From positions 266,835,168-266,899,167 of the forward strand of contig OY282560.1 in assembly GCA_958295665.1 (NCBI GenBank): a stretch of 64,000 nt of DNA. The letters run 5' to 3'. The notes under the pieces were generated by a model. That model was not told the DNA's origin. It saw only the letters and a program-made list of their open reading frames with translations, and ran no database searches. The first letter of the stretch is position 1; each line of letters begins with the position of its first letter. The stretch comes from Tipula vernalis. Its lineage: Eukaryota; Arthropoda; Insecta; Diptera; Tipulidae. Below are positions 22,550-33,400 of this stretch, piece after piece. Position numbers and translations under genes: made by a program.

Positions 22550-23859
22550 ATGAGTGACAGAGATCGGCAACTAGATTTGGCACTCTTGTCGATATTTAGT
22601 TTAGCGTGCATTAAGCTAAAAAAAACAAATCGCCGATATTGGGTTCATCCTCTTTGGCAGAACAGAGCTGAAAATGGATCGTATAAAACTCTAATAAAAG
22701 AGCTGTATAGATATCCCGATAAATTCAAAAATTATTGTCGGTTTACCATCGAAGAATATCGGGAGCTGTTAAAATGTGTTTCTCCGTTAGTGAAGAAAAA
22801 TAGCATACGAAAAAGTATATCACCAGGTCTAACACTAATGTTGACACTAAGGTAATAAATAATAAAATAACTATTTTAGTGACATTTCAGTTAATTTGAA
22901 TTTAATTTCTATTTCAGATATCTCGCTGCTGGAAACTCAATGGCAAGCATGTCATATGAGTATCGAGTAGGACGATCAACAGTATCAAAAATTATATTTG
23001 AGGTTTGCCAAGCTATTTGGACAGCATTAAAACAGGATTACCTGAGACAACCAACTGAGATGGATTGGCATACAATTGCTGATGATTTTTATAAAAATTG
23101 GAACTTCCCAAATTGTTTGGGATGTATAGATGGGAAACATGTGATTATACAATGTCCCAAAAAATCGGAAACACTGTTCTACAATTAAAAAAATCGTTTA
23201 GCATAGTTTTGATGGCTGTATGCGACGCAAACCTTAAATTTATATTTGTAGACATAGGAGCCTATGGATCGAACCATGATGGTGGAATATTTAGGCAATC
23301 AGCTTTTGGGAAAAAGTTTTTTAAAAATAAGTTGAATTTCCCACCTGACCAAGCATTTCCAAAAAGTAAGGACGGTAAAAAATTTCCTTTCTTTTTTATT
23401 GGAGATGCCGCATTCCAGTTGCACCGAAATATGCTAAATCCCTATTTTGGAACAGGATTGTCAACTGAACAAAAAATATTCAATTACCGGCTAGCTAGAG
23501 CACGGAATTGTATAGAAAGAGCTTTCGGAGTATTAGTTTCCCGCTTCAATATTTTATTTTCGAAAATAAGAGCTACTCCGAAAACGATCGATAATATAAT
23601 AAAAGCCACAATAGTTCTGCACAATTTTATTACACATAAACGGCAAAAAAAAATGTTAACAAACAATAAAAGATGTACACTGGTGTTAGACAAATGCAGC
23701 GGATTGACCAGAAAACAATCATCTGGTTTCAGATTTGGAGCCAGAAATTCTACTCGGGAAAATTTAGCCATGCGTGACGAAATCGCAAAATATTTCGTTC
23801 AAGATGATATTCTTAGCTGGCAAATGAACAGCGTGAATGTTGGGCGGAAAGACATATAA
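22550..23859 (+). pseudogene. PIF/Harbinger transposase (HARBI1-like), one frameshift
   Basis: DDE transposase that would cut and insert the element. Exon 1 is 22550-22851 (start MSDRDRQLDL). A 66-bp intron (22852-22917, GT...AG) joins it in frame to YLAAGNSMASM. The catalytic triad is visible as LGCIDGKHV (Asp), GAYGSNHDGGIF (Asp) and RARNCIERAFGVL (Glu). A frameshift at about 23185, after KSETLFYN, ends the first long frame; the second, reading KKSFSIVLMAVCDANLKFIF onward, runs to the stop at 23859. Total length of roughly 410 residues is normal for the family. A two-base loss in an A-rich run would explain the break, so decay is recent. Confidence 0.9.
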
Positions 23860-24066
23860 TTGTATCATATATTTATTTTAATAATAAATTTTGACTTTAT
23901 ATTTTTTTTGTATTTAAACATTTTAAATCAAGTTCAATTAATTGATGTAAATAAAATCAATAAATTCATTTAAAATAATAATAAATAAAATATTTCAATC
24001 ATAAATAAAAAATATAACTAGGTATATTATAGTATTTTTAATTCAAATGTATCTGAGTGATTACCA

Positions 24067-24892
24067 CTAATCTGATTCTTCTTCGTAAAGAATTGTTGTT
24101 AGTTTTAAAATGGTTTTTAATCTTTTTTTTTTTGATTTTTGTCGTCGGAGCACAGATGCACAAAAATTGGCAAAATTCTCCACTTCTGGAAACTCTTTTG
24201 TTTCATTGTTTCGATCTTTAATCGCTTGAATTGCTTCACCAATTTTATCCTCGAAATTCGTTTTATTTTTAATTTTTATTTTTATCTTCGCAACGGTATG
24301 AAGGTCCAGGTTGCGGCTCATTAGCCTTGGATGAATCTTCCAGATTTGCCAGGACATTTTCAAATAACTCTTCGTCACTGTCTAGAGCAGATTCTAATAT
24401 TTCTACATTAGAATAATTTATGTTTTGTATATTTGTGCTGAAACCACCGTCATATTCATTCTCTTCATCCGTTTGATTAACATTTAAACTGAACTCCTCT
24501 ATAGGACGTTTCGGACTTGTCTCTATATTACCAAAAGTTCTGCAAAATCGAAACAACAAAGTTAAATTTATATTTTTATTAATTAACACTCATAAAACTT
24601 ACCTTCGTTTTTGTATATATGGCCGTAAAAACCCCATTTCTTCCATATATTTAAATGGTTTAGTTCGGAGAGCTCCAGAGCCACTTGGAATTTTTTTTTC
24701 TTTATTCAGGGCTTTAGTAAACGTATTGCGCAGTAAGCCCCACTTTGCAATACACTCTTTGGGTGTCAATTTTAAAGTTTTTGCAATTTCCTCCCAAGCA
24801 TTTGCAATTGCAATTTTATTTTTATATAATTTACAACTTTTATCATAAATAAATATATAAGATCGAACACATTCAATAAGTTTCGCTTCCAT
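24067..24892 (-). pseudogene. Harbinger MADF/Myb-like accessory protein, one frameshift
   Basis: The second protein of PIF/Harbinger elements, a MADF/Myb-SANT-like DNA-binding partner that helps the transposase reach the nucleus and the element ends (family knowledge). Exon 1 (24603-24892) starts MEAKLIECVRSYIFIYDK and shows the MADF pattern with AWEEIAKTLKL and CIAKWGLLRNTFTKAL. A 63-bp intron with GT...AG ends (24540-24602) leads to an acidic exon (EENEYDGGFSTN and on). A frameshift in an A/T-rich run near 24270 precedes the C-terminal NFANFCASVLRRQKSKKK, similar to BESS-like tails. Convergent to the transposase, with 207 bases between the two stops. Confidence 0.82.
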
Positions 24893-25160
24893 TTTAAACC
24901 ACTTTTATTTCTACAATAAAATTTTATGACAATAAAAATTCAACGACAACTATAAAAAATTTAAACAAAACAAATTTGACAAAACATGAAATGAAACTAA
25001 CTTCATTCAACTATTCTTAAAGCAAAAGTTAAAAATTTGTTATCTTTTACCTTAAGGTTTTCACCAACATTACGAGCAAAAAAATTTTTTTTCTCAAATT
25101 TATTTTCATACAATCCTGTAAGTTAAAAGTAAAAGGTTTTGCATTGTGAATGCTATGTTA

Positions 25161-25607
25161 ATGTACATAATTTTAAAATCTTGTGTTGTTTTGAATTAGA
25201 TTTGTATTTTTATATTAGTGCATTTCCCCTTTCAAATATGAAATGGGGATGATTATAATTTTCACTGTAACTAAGTTCTAATTATAACATATTTTTCAGT
25301 GTGTTTCATTATAATTAAATTTATTTATTTAGAATCAATTAATTTACTTTTAACTTATTTATTGATATATTTATTAACATATTTATTAATTTTTTTATTT
25401 ATTAATGTATCACTTAGCTTATTTTGTATAAATTCAGAAGTTTATTTATTAATCCAGTTATTATGTACACTACATACCCTTATTTATATTTATTTAAACT
25501 TATTTTTTGTTGAAGGAACAGTTTTTGTACTTAATGTTAATATGTTCACTGTTATAATATTTTGTCCTAACTGTTCCTGATAACAGTATCAGTTACATTT
25601 TTAATAT
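25161..25607. other. Gene-free, very AT-rich stretch
   Basis: 25320-25420 is an irregular repeat of ttattTatt-like units. Nothing else seen. Confidence 0.45.
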
Positions 25608-26183
25608 TGTTACGAATTTCGGGCTTAACAGGGACTCGTTACGGATTTTGCAATAATAACACTGATTCGTTTTACTTACACGGGTACAATTTATTTCTCA
25701 ATGAATTACTACACAGTTCAACACTTTGACTACTTGTTTTAATCTCACTGCTTACTTTTTAACTGTATACACTTGCTCGCTGGTTAAATCAAAACTGATT
25801 TATGCTGCGATTTTGTCCCCTTTTATACCCAGAAATGCGATTCTCGATCTTTCCATATTGCGCTGTTGCAGCTAAATTGTCCATGTATTTGTGTATGAAT
25901 CTGTTTGTAATTGTATACATCTTCCATGCTCTGCTTCCATCGGTCACGTCCATCTTCTGGAATATTTCTGTGTTTTGCTGTAATGTAACAATTGTCAGTC
26001 TGTATTTGTAACTCATCGCGTTAATATCTGTCGTTTGATGCCAAATAAATATCTGCCATAAAAGTTACACTGCCCCGATGAGGTTCGAACCATAGATCTT
26101 CACCTCACCATCCTGCAACCTTAACCACTCGGCTAACGACGACTTGGATGTGATCTGTGTGTATGTTAGGCATAATCGTCACA
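25608..26183 (-). repeat. 3' LTR of a truncated gypsy element
   Basis: On the minus strand it starts TGTGACGATTATGCC directly after a polypurine tract (AAGATGGGGGTAA) and ends ...AATTCGTAACA. An alternative LTR start at 26069 (TGTAAC...) after a second G-rich tract would exclude the tRNA-like segment. The sequence atat precedes the outer end, as in the related solo LTR at 31769. Confidence 0.7.
26070..26150 (-). promoter_or_regulatory. tRNA-like module with Pol III A and B boxes
   Basis: On the minus strand TAGCCGAGTGG (26125-26135) fits the A-box consensus and GGTTCGAACC (26082-26091) the B-box consensus, 44 bases start to start as in tRNA genes. The first part resembles tRNA-Ser/Leu. The T-arm cannot pair well, so this is a tRNA-derived sequence rather than a tRNA gene. 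Confidence 0.6.
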
Positions 26184-26194
26184 TTACCCCCATC

Positions 26195-26577
26195 TTAATT
26201 CTGTTCGTCCCGAACAGATTCATGAATACTTCCGGCATTGTATCGTGTTAACCTATCGATGTGAACCACCTTCATTTTCTTCCTGGGGCTTTGTTGAATC
26301 CGGTATACAACATCGTTGACCTGTTTTATTATTTTTTAAGGTCCTTCCCAACTATGTTGTAGCTTCGGCGATTTCCCTTTTCTTCGTTTGGGATTGTAGA
26401 GCCAAACCAAATCTCCTTCCTTAAATCCTATGGTGTTTGACCGCTGGTCATATCTCGTCTTCATGCGGTCGCTGGCCTTCACTATGTTGTCCCTTACTGT
26501 AGCGTGTACGTTGATCATTCTTTGCCTTAACTCTGTCGTGTAGTCTTGCTTAGTAACTGGCTCCGTCTCAGGTGATC
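26195..26577 (-). pseudogene. Gypsy integrase C-terminus
   Basis: End of gypsy pol immediately inside the 3' LTR. The minus frame 26336-26518 contains KTRYDQRSNTIGF, EGDLVWLYNPKRRKGKSPKL and HSWEGP, the GPY/F-type C-terminal module of integrase. After WEGP the frame is lost at an A/T run near 26335, but the following residues in another frame (VVYRIQQSPRKKMKVVHIDRL) fit the usual ending. Sequence upstream is cut at about 26577, where a plus-strand gypsy of a different clade begins. Confidence 0.88.
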
Positions 26578-27014
26578 CACACTACTCCACCATAGAGAAG
26601 GAGCTCTTAGCCATTGTTTGGTCAGTAAGATATTTTAGGCCATATTTGTATGGAAATAAATTCCAAATAGTTACCGAACACAAGCCGTTGACTTGGTTGT
26701 TCTCTTTAAAAGGGTCCAATTCAAAGCTGGTAAGATGGCGACTCAAATTGGAGGAATATGACCATGACATCATGTATAAAAAAGGTACCAAAAACACCAA
26801 TGCTGATGCATTATCTCGATTGGAACCTGAAATTATAGAAATAAATATTCATTCTGACAGTGAATCTTCTCATTCAGAAGAAATAGATGAAACATTGAGC
26901 AATTGCAAAAAAGACGCAATACCAACTACCAACACAGTTCTCAATGAATTCAATACACAAATAATATTAGAACTCGATAGTAGATACATACTTACATTTA
27001 GAAACATCCTTTAA
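26578..27014 (+). pseudogene. Errantivirus-like RNase H end and linker
   Basis: C-terminal part of the pol RNase H. YSTIEKELLAIVWSVRYFRP is readable from 26581 in the same frame, then FQIVTEHKPLTWLFSLK, LVRWRLKLEEYDHDI and KKGTKNTNADALSRLE, the standard gypsy RNase H ending. An acidic serine-rich linker (HSDSESSHSEEIDETL) follows. The start of the domain and the whole reverse transcriptase are lost at the junction near 26577. Confidence 0.9.
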
Positions 27015-28178
27015 AATCTATTACCGCAAAAAAGGCCCTATCTCATTAAAAGTAATGAATTTGATGAGCAAAAACTAATGCAAGTATATAATGAATACAT
27101 AATACCTGGTAAACTCATAGGAATAGCGTGTAACGAAAGTACTTTTAAGCTAATGAATAAAATTCACGAAAAACACTTTTCTAATTCAAATCTAAAACTT
27201 GTGCGAAGCAAAGTGCTAGTAGAAGACATCGTAGACGAACTGTAGTTCGACAACAAAGGGACGTAATAACAAAACAACACCAAGAAGGAAATCATGTGGT
27301 ATCAGTGAAAATTTAGAACAATTAAAAAAAAATAATATTTCCCCAAGATGAAAAATCTAATAAACCAAATTATAAACAAATGTCAAATATGTCAAACATT
27401 AAAATACGGTAGGAATGTCAAACCCATAAAATTAGAAGTGACTGAAAATCCAAAGAAACCATTAGACATAATCCATATAGATACATTCGCTATTAATAAT
27501 AAAAAATTTCTCACAATATTAGACAAGTTTTCCAAATTTGCAGTAGCTTATCATTTGGTAACTTCAGATGGATTAGAAGTAGTTAAATTAATGAAAAATT
27601 TCATATCTGCCCGTGGTATAGGTACCTCAAATATTGGTAACAGATAGAGGAGTTGAATTTACTTCTATAATTTTCAAACAGTTTTGTGAAATGTACAAGA
27701 TAACTTTACATCTAACCACACCCAAAGCCTCCACGGAAAACTCTCCGGTAGAAAGATTATACTCTACCCTCATAGAAATTTACAGAATTATATATGGTAT
27801 GCTAGAAACTACGACAAAGATCCTGTCGAAATCATGAATGAAACCCTAATTACATACAACAACTCGATACATTCCACAATTAAGATGACACCATTCGAAC
27901 TCAAGAATGGACATATTTCAAAACCCGAAATTTTCCCAGATAAACTTCCGGATAAAAATCCAAACGAATATTTAAAAGATCACAAAAAGAATTGTGAACA
28001 ACTCTACAATCTAATGTATATGAGAAACGCTAAAGAAAAAGAAGCACTGATAACCCAGAGAAATAAAAATAGAATAGAACCGAAAATATTCCTTGAAAAT
28101 GAAACCATCTATGAAAAGGATAACAGAAGGAATAAATTAAGCCCCCGATTTCAAAAACACCACGTAAAAAAAAAATAA
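27015..28178 (+). pseudogene. Errantivirus-like integrase, broken
   Basis: Integrase of the same element. The zinc-binding part is frameshifted (EGNH near 27285, then CQICQ at about 27381). 27348-27647 carries the first catalytic Asp (IIHIDTFAINNKKFLTILDK). After a frame change near 27634 come TDRGVEFTS (second Asp) and TENSPVERLYSTL (Glu). A third frame, 27834-28178, has NETLITYNNSIHSTIKMTPF and the basic tail. The triad is retained although three or more frameshifts prevent translation as one product. Confidence 0.88.
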
Positions 28179-28639
28179 CCGTGTAACACTAACAACTAAC
28201 AAAAGAAAAGTGCACAAAGCTAAAGTCAAATATTTATTGCAGGTGCAGTAAACTCATTACATCCCAAGAAATGGAAATAATAGACTACGATGTAAATAAG
28301 GGTATAATTCCCATTAAATTAGGGAATGCAAAGATTATAATAGGTTATAGTAGACTTTTAAAGGACTGGAATAAAAGGACTTTACAAAATTAGACTAGAC
28401 ATGTTACAAATGAAGTTTAAGAGATTAGAAGAAACATTAGATCATTTAAGACCTAGACTACGAAACAAAAGAGGACTAATTAATGGACTTGGATCCATAA
28501 TAAAATCGATCACAGGTAATATGGACCACGATGACTATGACGAACTAGGACGAGCTATAGCTGAAATCAACAGAAACGAAGACACCTTGCAGAATAAATA
28601 TAATGATCTAATGATGAATTAATATAAATACTAAAATGA

Positions 28640-29560
28640 TAACCCGTTTTAATGATATTCAAAATTTTGTAAACAATCTCAAATAATACTCTTTGTTTAC
28701 GGTCTGGCCTTCTGGCAAAAATTCATGATGCACTACACCGTTGTAATCCATGAAAACCGTGAGCATTGCCTTCTTTTTTGACTGAAAACGATGTGGTTTT
28801 TTTGGTCTCGGCTCATTTGGTGAACGCCATTCACTTGCCTGATGTCTGGATTGCGTGTCGTACTCATAAACCCACGTCTCGTCTCCAGTAATGATCCTTT
28901 TGATGAATGTGGGATCGGATTCAGCCTCGCAAATCATGTTTTTTGCGACGTCAACACGGTCTCTTTTTTGCATGAAATTGAGGTCTTTTGGCACCAACTT
29001 TGCTGCTACACGACGGAAACCCAAATCATTAACCAAAATGTCTTGGACGGATCCATAGGCAATGTTAAAGTCCTCCGCTATCTCTCTGATGGTTAATTTG
29101 CGGTTATTGACCAACATTTCTTTTACTTTATCAATGTTTTCGTCGGTTTTCGATGTCGATGGTCTGCCACTGCGTTCATCATCTTCGATTGACTCACGAC
29201 CACTTTTAAACCGCTCGTGCCACTGGTAAATGACCGTTTTCTTTAGAGAATCGTTGCCGAAACACTTTTCCAACATTTCCAACGTTCGCGCACCATTAAA
29301 TCCGTTTTTTACGCAAAATTTAATACAAGTTCGTTGTTGCAAATTTAAATCCATTTCTAAAATTGTAAATAATCGCCAACACACACAGAGATAGATGTAC
29401 TCTTGACTACGTAACTTTTGCAAATGTCAAGCTATGACGCTAAGATTTAAAGGGAATATCAACAACAGATGTACCAACTTAACAAAAAAAACAGAACTCA
29501 AATCGGAACGATGGGAGCACCACACGGTGGTTATTCCGGGCACTTTTTGATCAAGGTGGT
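28640..29560 (-). mobile_element. Mariner element inserted in env, 3' end lost
   Basis: The right end (5' end of the minus-strand element) has a terminal-repeat-like sequence (complement of ccgggcactttttgatcaagg, to about 29560). No matching repeat is found at the left near 28640, so the 3' end is deleted or never inserted completely. Confidence 0.8.
28659..29357 (-). pseudogene. Mariner transposase, C-terminally truncated
   Basis: Cut-and-paste transposase. I place the start at the ATG at 29355-29357 (MDLNLQQRTCIKF), since upstream codons are not mariner-like. Domains: helix-turn-helix DNA binding (NGARTLEMLEKCFG, then VIYQWHERFKSG), second HTH (LTIREIAEDFNIAYGSVQDIL), then the catalytic part with TGDETWVYEYD (first Asp) and VFMDYNGVVHHEFLPEG. 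The frame stays open for about 232 codons against 340-350 in full mariners, and ends at EYYLRLF before the HDNAP-type block with the next catalytic Asp. It is therefore catalytically dead although otherwise uninterrupted, suggesting a young insertion. Confidence 0.9.
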
Positions 29561-30233
29561 ATATATCAATACCCAACAAAACCTTGCAATGAAGTAGAAA
29601 GCATCCAATATTGCGAAAAACAAGATCCAGCAGACAGCTCAAAAGAATGCATCCCGCAAATAATCAACAACAAACGAGCACTATGCAACTTAACCGAACA
29701 AAAATTCCAAAATGAAATAGAAGAATTATCACCCAACTACATATATACTCGTCTCAACCAAAGAAGAAATACCTATATCATCAACATGTCATCAAAGACA
29801 GAAATCAATAAAAGGAATAAAGCTAATATTTTTCAAAAACTGTACGATTAATCTCAATCAAGAGGAATACAGTAATACCCTACCAATAATGTACGAAGAT
29901 ATTATAGCTTTGCAACCATACAACGATATCATTATCAACGACATCCAGGAACAAATAAAATTAAAAACGCTACAAAACTGGACAATCCACAATAATAAAA
30001 AGATAGAAATATTACATTCAGCCACAGAAAGCCACTCATTTCAGAGGAATATCTTCATCAGCAGCATCATTATATTAACCATAATCAGTTTATTATATTT
30101 TTCAGTAAAACGATGGCTCAACAAAAAACCCGAAAAGGAGATTCACATAGAAGTGGCAATACCAAAACTAGACACTAAATCACCTGCTGTCCTTAAACGA
30201 ACGTTAAGTTAAGGACACCGCTTAGGGGGGAGG

Positions 30234-30455
30234 AGTTACGTCCGTTGACCTCCACGACGCAAATCTCAACAAAGCAACCATCATCATAATTTCATCAAGT
30301 TACGATAATATATTTGTTATGTCTTAGACATAACATTTCTTTTTAAGATAAAAATTGATAAACAGAAATATGAGTAATCGATAAATCCGATTACTCTTCT
30401 TTCATTAATTATAAGAATAACAAAATCATAATAAATATATTTTTCATTAGTAACT
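30234..30455 (+). repeat. 3' LTR of the errantivirus-like element
   Basis: Follows a polypurine tract (aggggggagg at about 30224-30233). Starts AGTTACG and ends TAACT, the AGT...ACT-type ends of errantiviruses. No second LTR is present to confirm the limits. Confidence 0.6.
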
Positions 30456-31764
30456 AGTTTTGTAGTTGTTGCAAATTATAAAGATATATCAAAAGTATAA
30501 TATAAAAATGTAGAATTATTGTAACTAGCGTTGAGTAACGACCAAAAAAAATAAATTTTTTGTAAACCATAAAAGTGAAACTGTTTTATTTCTACACAAC
30601 TGCCAGTTTCGAGTTTATAATTCAGGCAGCAATTTACAACAAAATTTAGTGTTTTCAAACTTAGATAATTTCTTGAACCTATTTTTCAGAAGGTCAAATA
30701 CTTAAAACAGAACTGTCTGACAGCTTTCAGATTAATTTTCCTGTGGGTTTTGAATATTTAGTGCCCTAAGATTTTCCCCATTTACCGAATGAACAGTTAA
30801 AAAATATAATAACACAAATTTCATAAATTACATATTTGAATGTTTCTTAGCCACTGTAAATTTTCATAATTTATCATTGTTGCAATTTTGCAATCAATAA
30901 TTTCCCTTTTTCACAAATGTCATCAAAAAGCGGAACGGGAAAATGAAAATTTTCTTAAAATAAACAAACATGATAATATTTAAATTTAAAGTTGATATGC
31001 GGAACAACATTATAATAAACTTTGTACTGTCAAAAGCTAAGTTGATAATTTAAGAAATAATAAGAAACATTTTGTTGTATGTGAAAAGAAGCAAATATTT
31101 ACAAAAATATTGTATGCACAAATTAAAAAAGGTTGAACCAATTGAGATAGATGATTTAGGATAATTGATATATTGTTTCCACTTATGTACACTTAGATAG
31201 ATCTACTGTTTAATTCAAGCTTCAATTATAAAAGAAAGCTTTAACTGTATATAAATTTAAATTTGATTTATTACCTAGAATCAAAAAATGAAAATTTCCA
31301 ATTATATTCAACTGTTTGAAATATTTATTTTGGTTAAAACCAAAAAAAAAATCCCAACATGAATTTATGTTCTGGGAAATAAAATTTCATATGTGAAAAA
31401 TAAATAACTCTTTTCCATTTTGAATTATATTAAACATTTATGTACGGAAGTACATATATACGTACATACAGTTTATGTAATTAACAAAATATGTAATAGT
31501 ATCGATTGAAATGGGTGGCAAAAATCCTGACCAGATTTGTTTTTAATAAATGAATGCTAAAACAAACTATTCAGTAATAAGACGATCCCATCTTTTTACA
31601 AAATTCAAGAAATGTCCATCAGTTGTTACTGCCTGTGTCTAAAATTTTTCTGTATGTACATTACCGGATTCACTTTCGCCCCAAATAATCACACAAAACT
31701 CGCATATTGAACTCGTTTGAACTGAACGTAAGCCACATTACTTATTATTACCGATACATTTATG
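30456..31764. other. Gene-free AT-rich stretch
   Basis: No reading frame or repeat I can support. The composition is uniform and AT-rich with short A and T runs. Confidence 0.4.
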
Positions 31765-31768
31765 ATAT

Positions 31769-32256
31769 TGTTACGTTTTTGCCTTGTCACTCAAGGTTCG
31801 TATCACTGGATTGTGAATAATACAAAATCAATTTAATTTATCTCCAACGAATTTATTTATTTCCCAAAATTTATTACAACACAGTTTATCAATAAAAAGT
31901 CACAAAATTACTTTATATAAATTATTCCCAAATTTTACTGTTCACTTATAATTTTTATTTCGCACTACAACACTTTTTAAGAATATATTTGTCTATAAAA
32001 AATGCCGAAAAATCAAACTGAACACTTTTTAATTATGTACTTTTTAATCTTCACACTGTCGCTTACCAAATATTACTAATCCAATTCGACTTCGTTCGCC
32101 TTTTTATATACACAAACCAAACTTCTAGAAAGTTCATGATTTTTCTAGTTAGAATAGTGTAGAACAATTTTATCATGGAAAATTCCATTTTAGTACAATT
32201 TAACATTGAGCTATTAATTTAACTTATTCTATTATACACTAGGTGTCACCGTTACA
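31769..32256 (-). repeat. Solo gypsy LTR with ATAT target duplication
   Basis: The complement starts TGTAACGGTGACACC and ends AAACGTAACA. It is homologous to the LTR at 4592-5055. ATAT stands immediately on both sides (31765-31768 and 32257-32260), so this is a complete LTR left by LTR-LTR recombination. Confidence 0.9.
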
Positions 32257-32261
32257 ATATT

Positions 32262-32518
32262 TTAATAAGTTCGATGTTGAAAGGCCGAATGTCAGAAGGC
32301 CGAATGTCGAACGGCCGAATGTCGGAAGACCGAATGTCGAAAGGTCGAATGTCGTATGGCCGAATGTGTCGAAAGGCCGAATGTCTAATGGCCGATTGGG
32401 TCGAAAGGCCGAAAGTGTTGAATGGTCGAATGTTTAAAGTCCGAATGGATTGAAAGGCCGAATGTCGAAAGGCCGAACTTGTGGAAAGGCCGCTTGGGTC
32501 GAAAGGCTGAATTTTCAT
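32262..32518 (+). repeat. Minisatellite, about 15-bp unit GGCCGAATGTCGAAA
   Basis: About 16 variable copies, directly after the solo LTR. The open frames over it (RPNVERPNVGRPNV-like) come from the repeat and are not taken as a gene. Confidence 0.9.
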
Positions 32519-32788
32519 TAAGTTTTCCTTCGCTTAATTGGTTGCAATCAATATTTAAAACCATTGAATTTATTTCTTAATGTAAAATGAATTAAATAAA
32601 TTGAAAATTCGTGTTAATAAATCTTGGTTGTAGTATATTAATGTGATCATTTAATTAATTTTTAATTATATGACAAAAAAAACGTAAGAAGATTTTAATA
32701 TTTAAGGCGATTAACTATTAAACATTTTAATACAAAAATTTTGATAAAAATATAAATTTTGGTTTTCATAAAAATAGAAATTTCGACA
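32519..32788. other. AT-rich spacer between opposed minisatellite arrays
   Basis: No gene. It separates the forward array from the inverted array starting at 32789. Confidence 0.5.
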
Positions 32789-32831
32789 CAATCGGCCTTT
32801 CGACATTCGGCCTTTCGACCTATTTCGACCC
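32789..32831 (-). repeat. Inverted minisatellite, left part
   Basis: The same 15-bp unit in opposite orientation (cggcctttcgacatt). It is interrupted at 32832 and resumes at 38461. Confidence 0.85.
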
Positions 32832-33039
32832 TGTAACGAAATCCCAAAAGGGATTCCGTTAACAGACATGAGAATAGCGGTCTGATGCGGTATAGTAGCT
32901 GGCTAGAGCTCACGGTGCGGCGTGGGGATTCTCAGACATATTTCTCATGCTTGAATAACCGCATGATGAACAAAATTAGAGGGGCAAATGGAAATTAACA
33001 ATTACATTGCCACGGCCTCAGCGGCAAAAGAAAATAATA

Positions 33040-33400
33040 AGCCGGGAGTGATCGTTTCGGAGTGACCGTCTCAATCCCAGGCGACTACCGCCGTGACTGC
33101 CACACGGGCCTCCCCTCATCGGCCCGCCTACTGGGATGCTGTTTCCCAGTCGCGACGGCCACCGATGCCATTTATGAAGGAGGGACGCCCACATGACAAT
33201 CCCAGCGACAATCCCCCGGAACGAGACCGTCACCCCGACGCGATCAACTCATGTGGCGTGCCGCCCTCCAGCACAGCCTGTCCTGGAGGAACGAACGGCA
33301 CGCACGGAAAAGGGTGGAAAAAGGCCGACCCTTCACATGACCCCACCTCACATCACTCGATCAATTATTTATTTACGCGCACATGGTGCGGCGTAGCACA
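33040..33400. other. GC-rich block inside the long LTR-like element
   Basis: Clearly GC-richer than the surroundings. Open frames exist on both strands but show no domain, and overlapping frames in a GC-rich patch are expected by chance, so I do not call a gene. From 33400 to 34690 nothing is recognised apart from T-runs. Confidence 0.5.

Larger units (their letters stand above)
22151..25157. mobile_element. PIF/Harbinger DNA transposon, nearly intact
   Basis: Inverted ends CA(G/T)AGCATTCAC(T/A)ATGCAAAA with similarity reaching about 40 bp, flanked by TTA on both sides (22148-22150 and 25158-25160), the 3-bp duplication typical of this superfamily. The 3007-bp element encodes a transposase (plus) and a MADF/Myb-like protein (minus) in convergent orientation, the two-gene layout of PIF/Harbinger. 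Left subterminal sequence aacttttgccttaagaatag recurs inverted near 25010-25040, so the right end carries an extra 90 bases. Confidence 0.93.
28270..30212 (+). pseudogene. Errantivirus-like envelope gene, split by a mariner
   Basis: An envelope protein of the baculovirus-F-like type found in insect errantiviruses. The 28401-28622 frame carries a furin-like RNKR site followed by a glycine-rich hydrophobic segment (fusion-peptide-like) and helical sequence. The gene is then interrupted by mariner DNA (about 28640-29560). Past it, 29561-29850 encodes a cysteine-containing ectodomain part and, after a stop and frame change near 29850, 29889-30212 encodes the C-terminus. The C-terminus has one transmembrane segment (about 20 residues beginning IFISSIIILTI) and a short basic and acidic tail ending at a TAA. 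The signal peptide and N-terminus are degraded. It is not functional. Confidence 0.82.
26578..30455 (+). mobile_element. Env-bearing gypsy (errantivirus-like) element, 5'-truncated
   Basis: The plus-strand order RNase H, integrase, env, polypurine tract, LTR matches insect errantiviruses. Gag, protease and RT are missing at the left, where a minus-strand gypsy remnant abuts. Env is split by a mariner copy. Frameshifts are frequent, so the copy is inactive. Confidence 0.88.

Noticed and set aside
25320..25420. Possible microsatellite (ttatt units)
   Set aside because: Too irregular to call as a tandem repeat; described as low complexity.
32243..32518. Open frames on both strands over the minisatellite (RPNVERPNV-type repeats)
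   Set aside because: The frames arise because the unit is 15 bp, a multiple of three. Units vary in length and there is no start context or domain.
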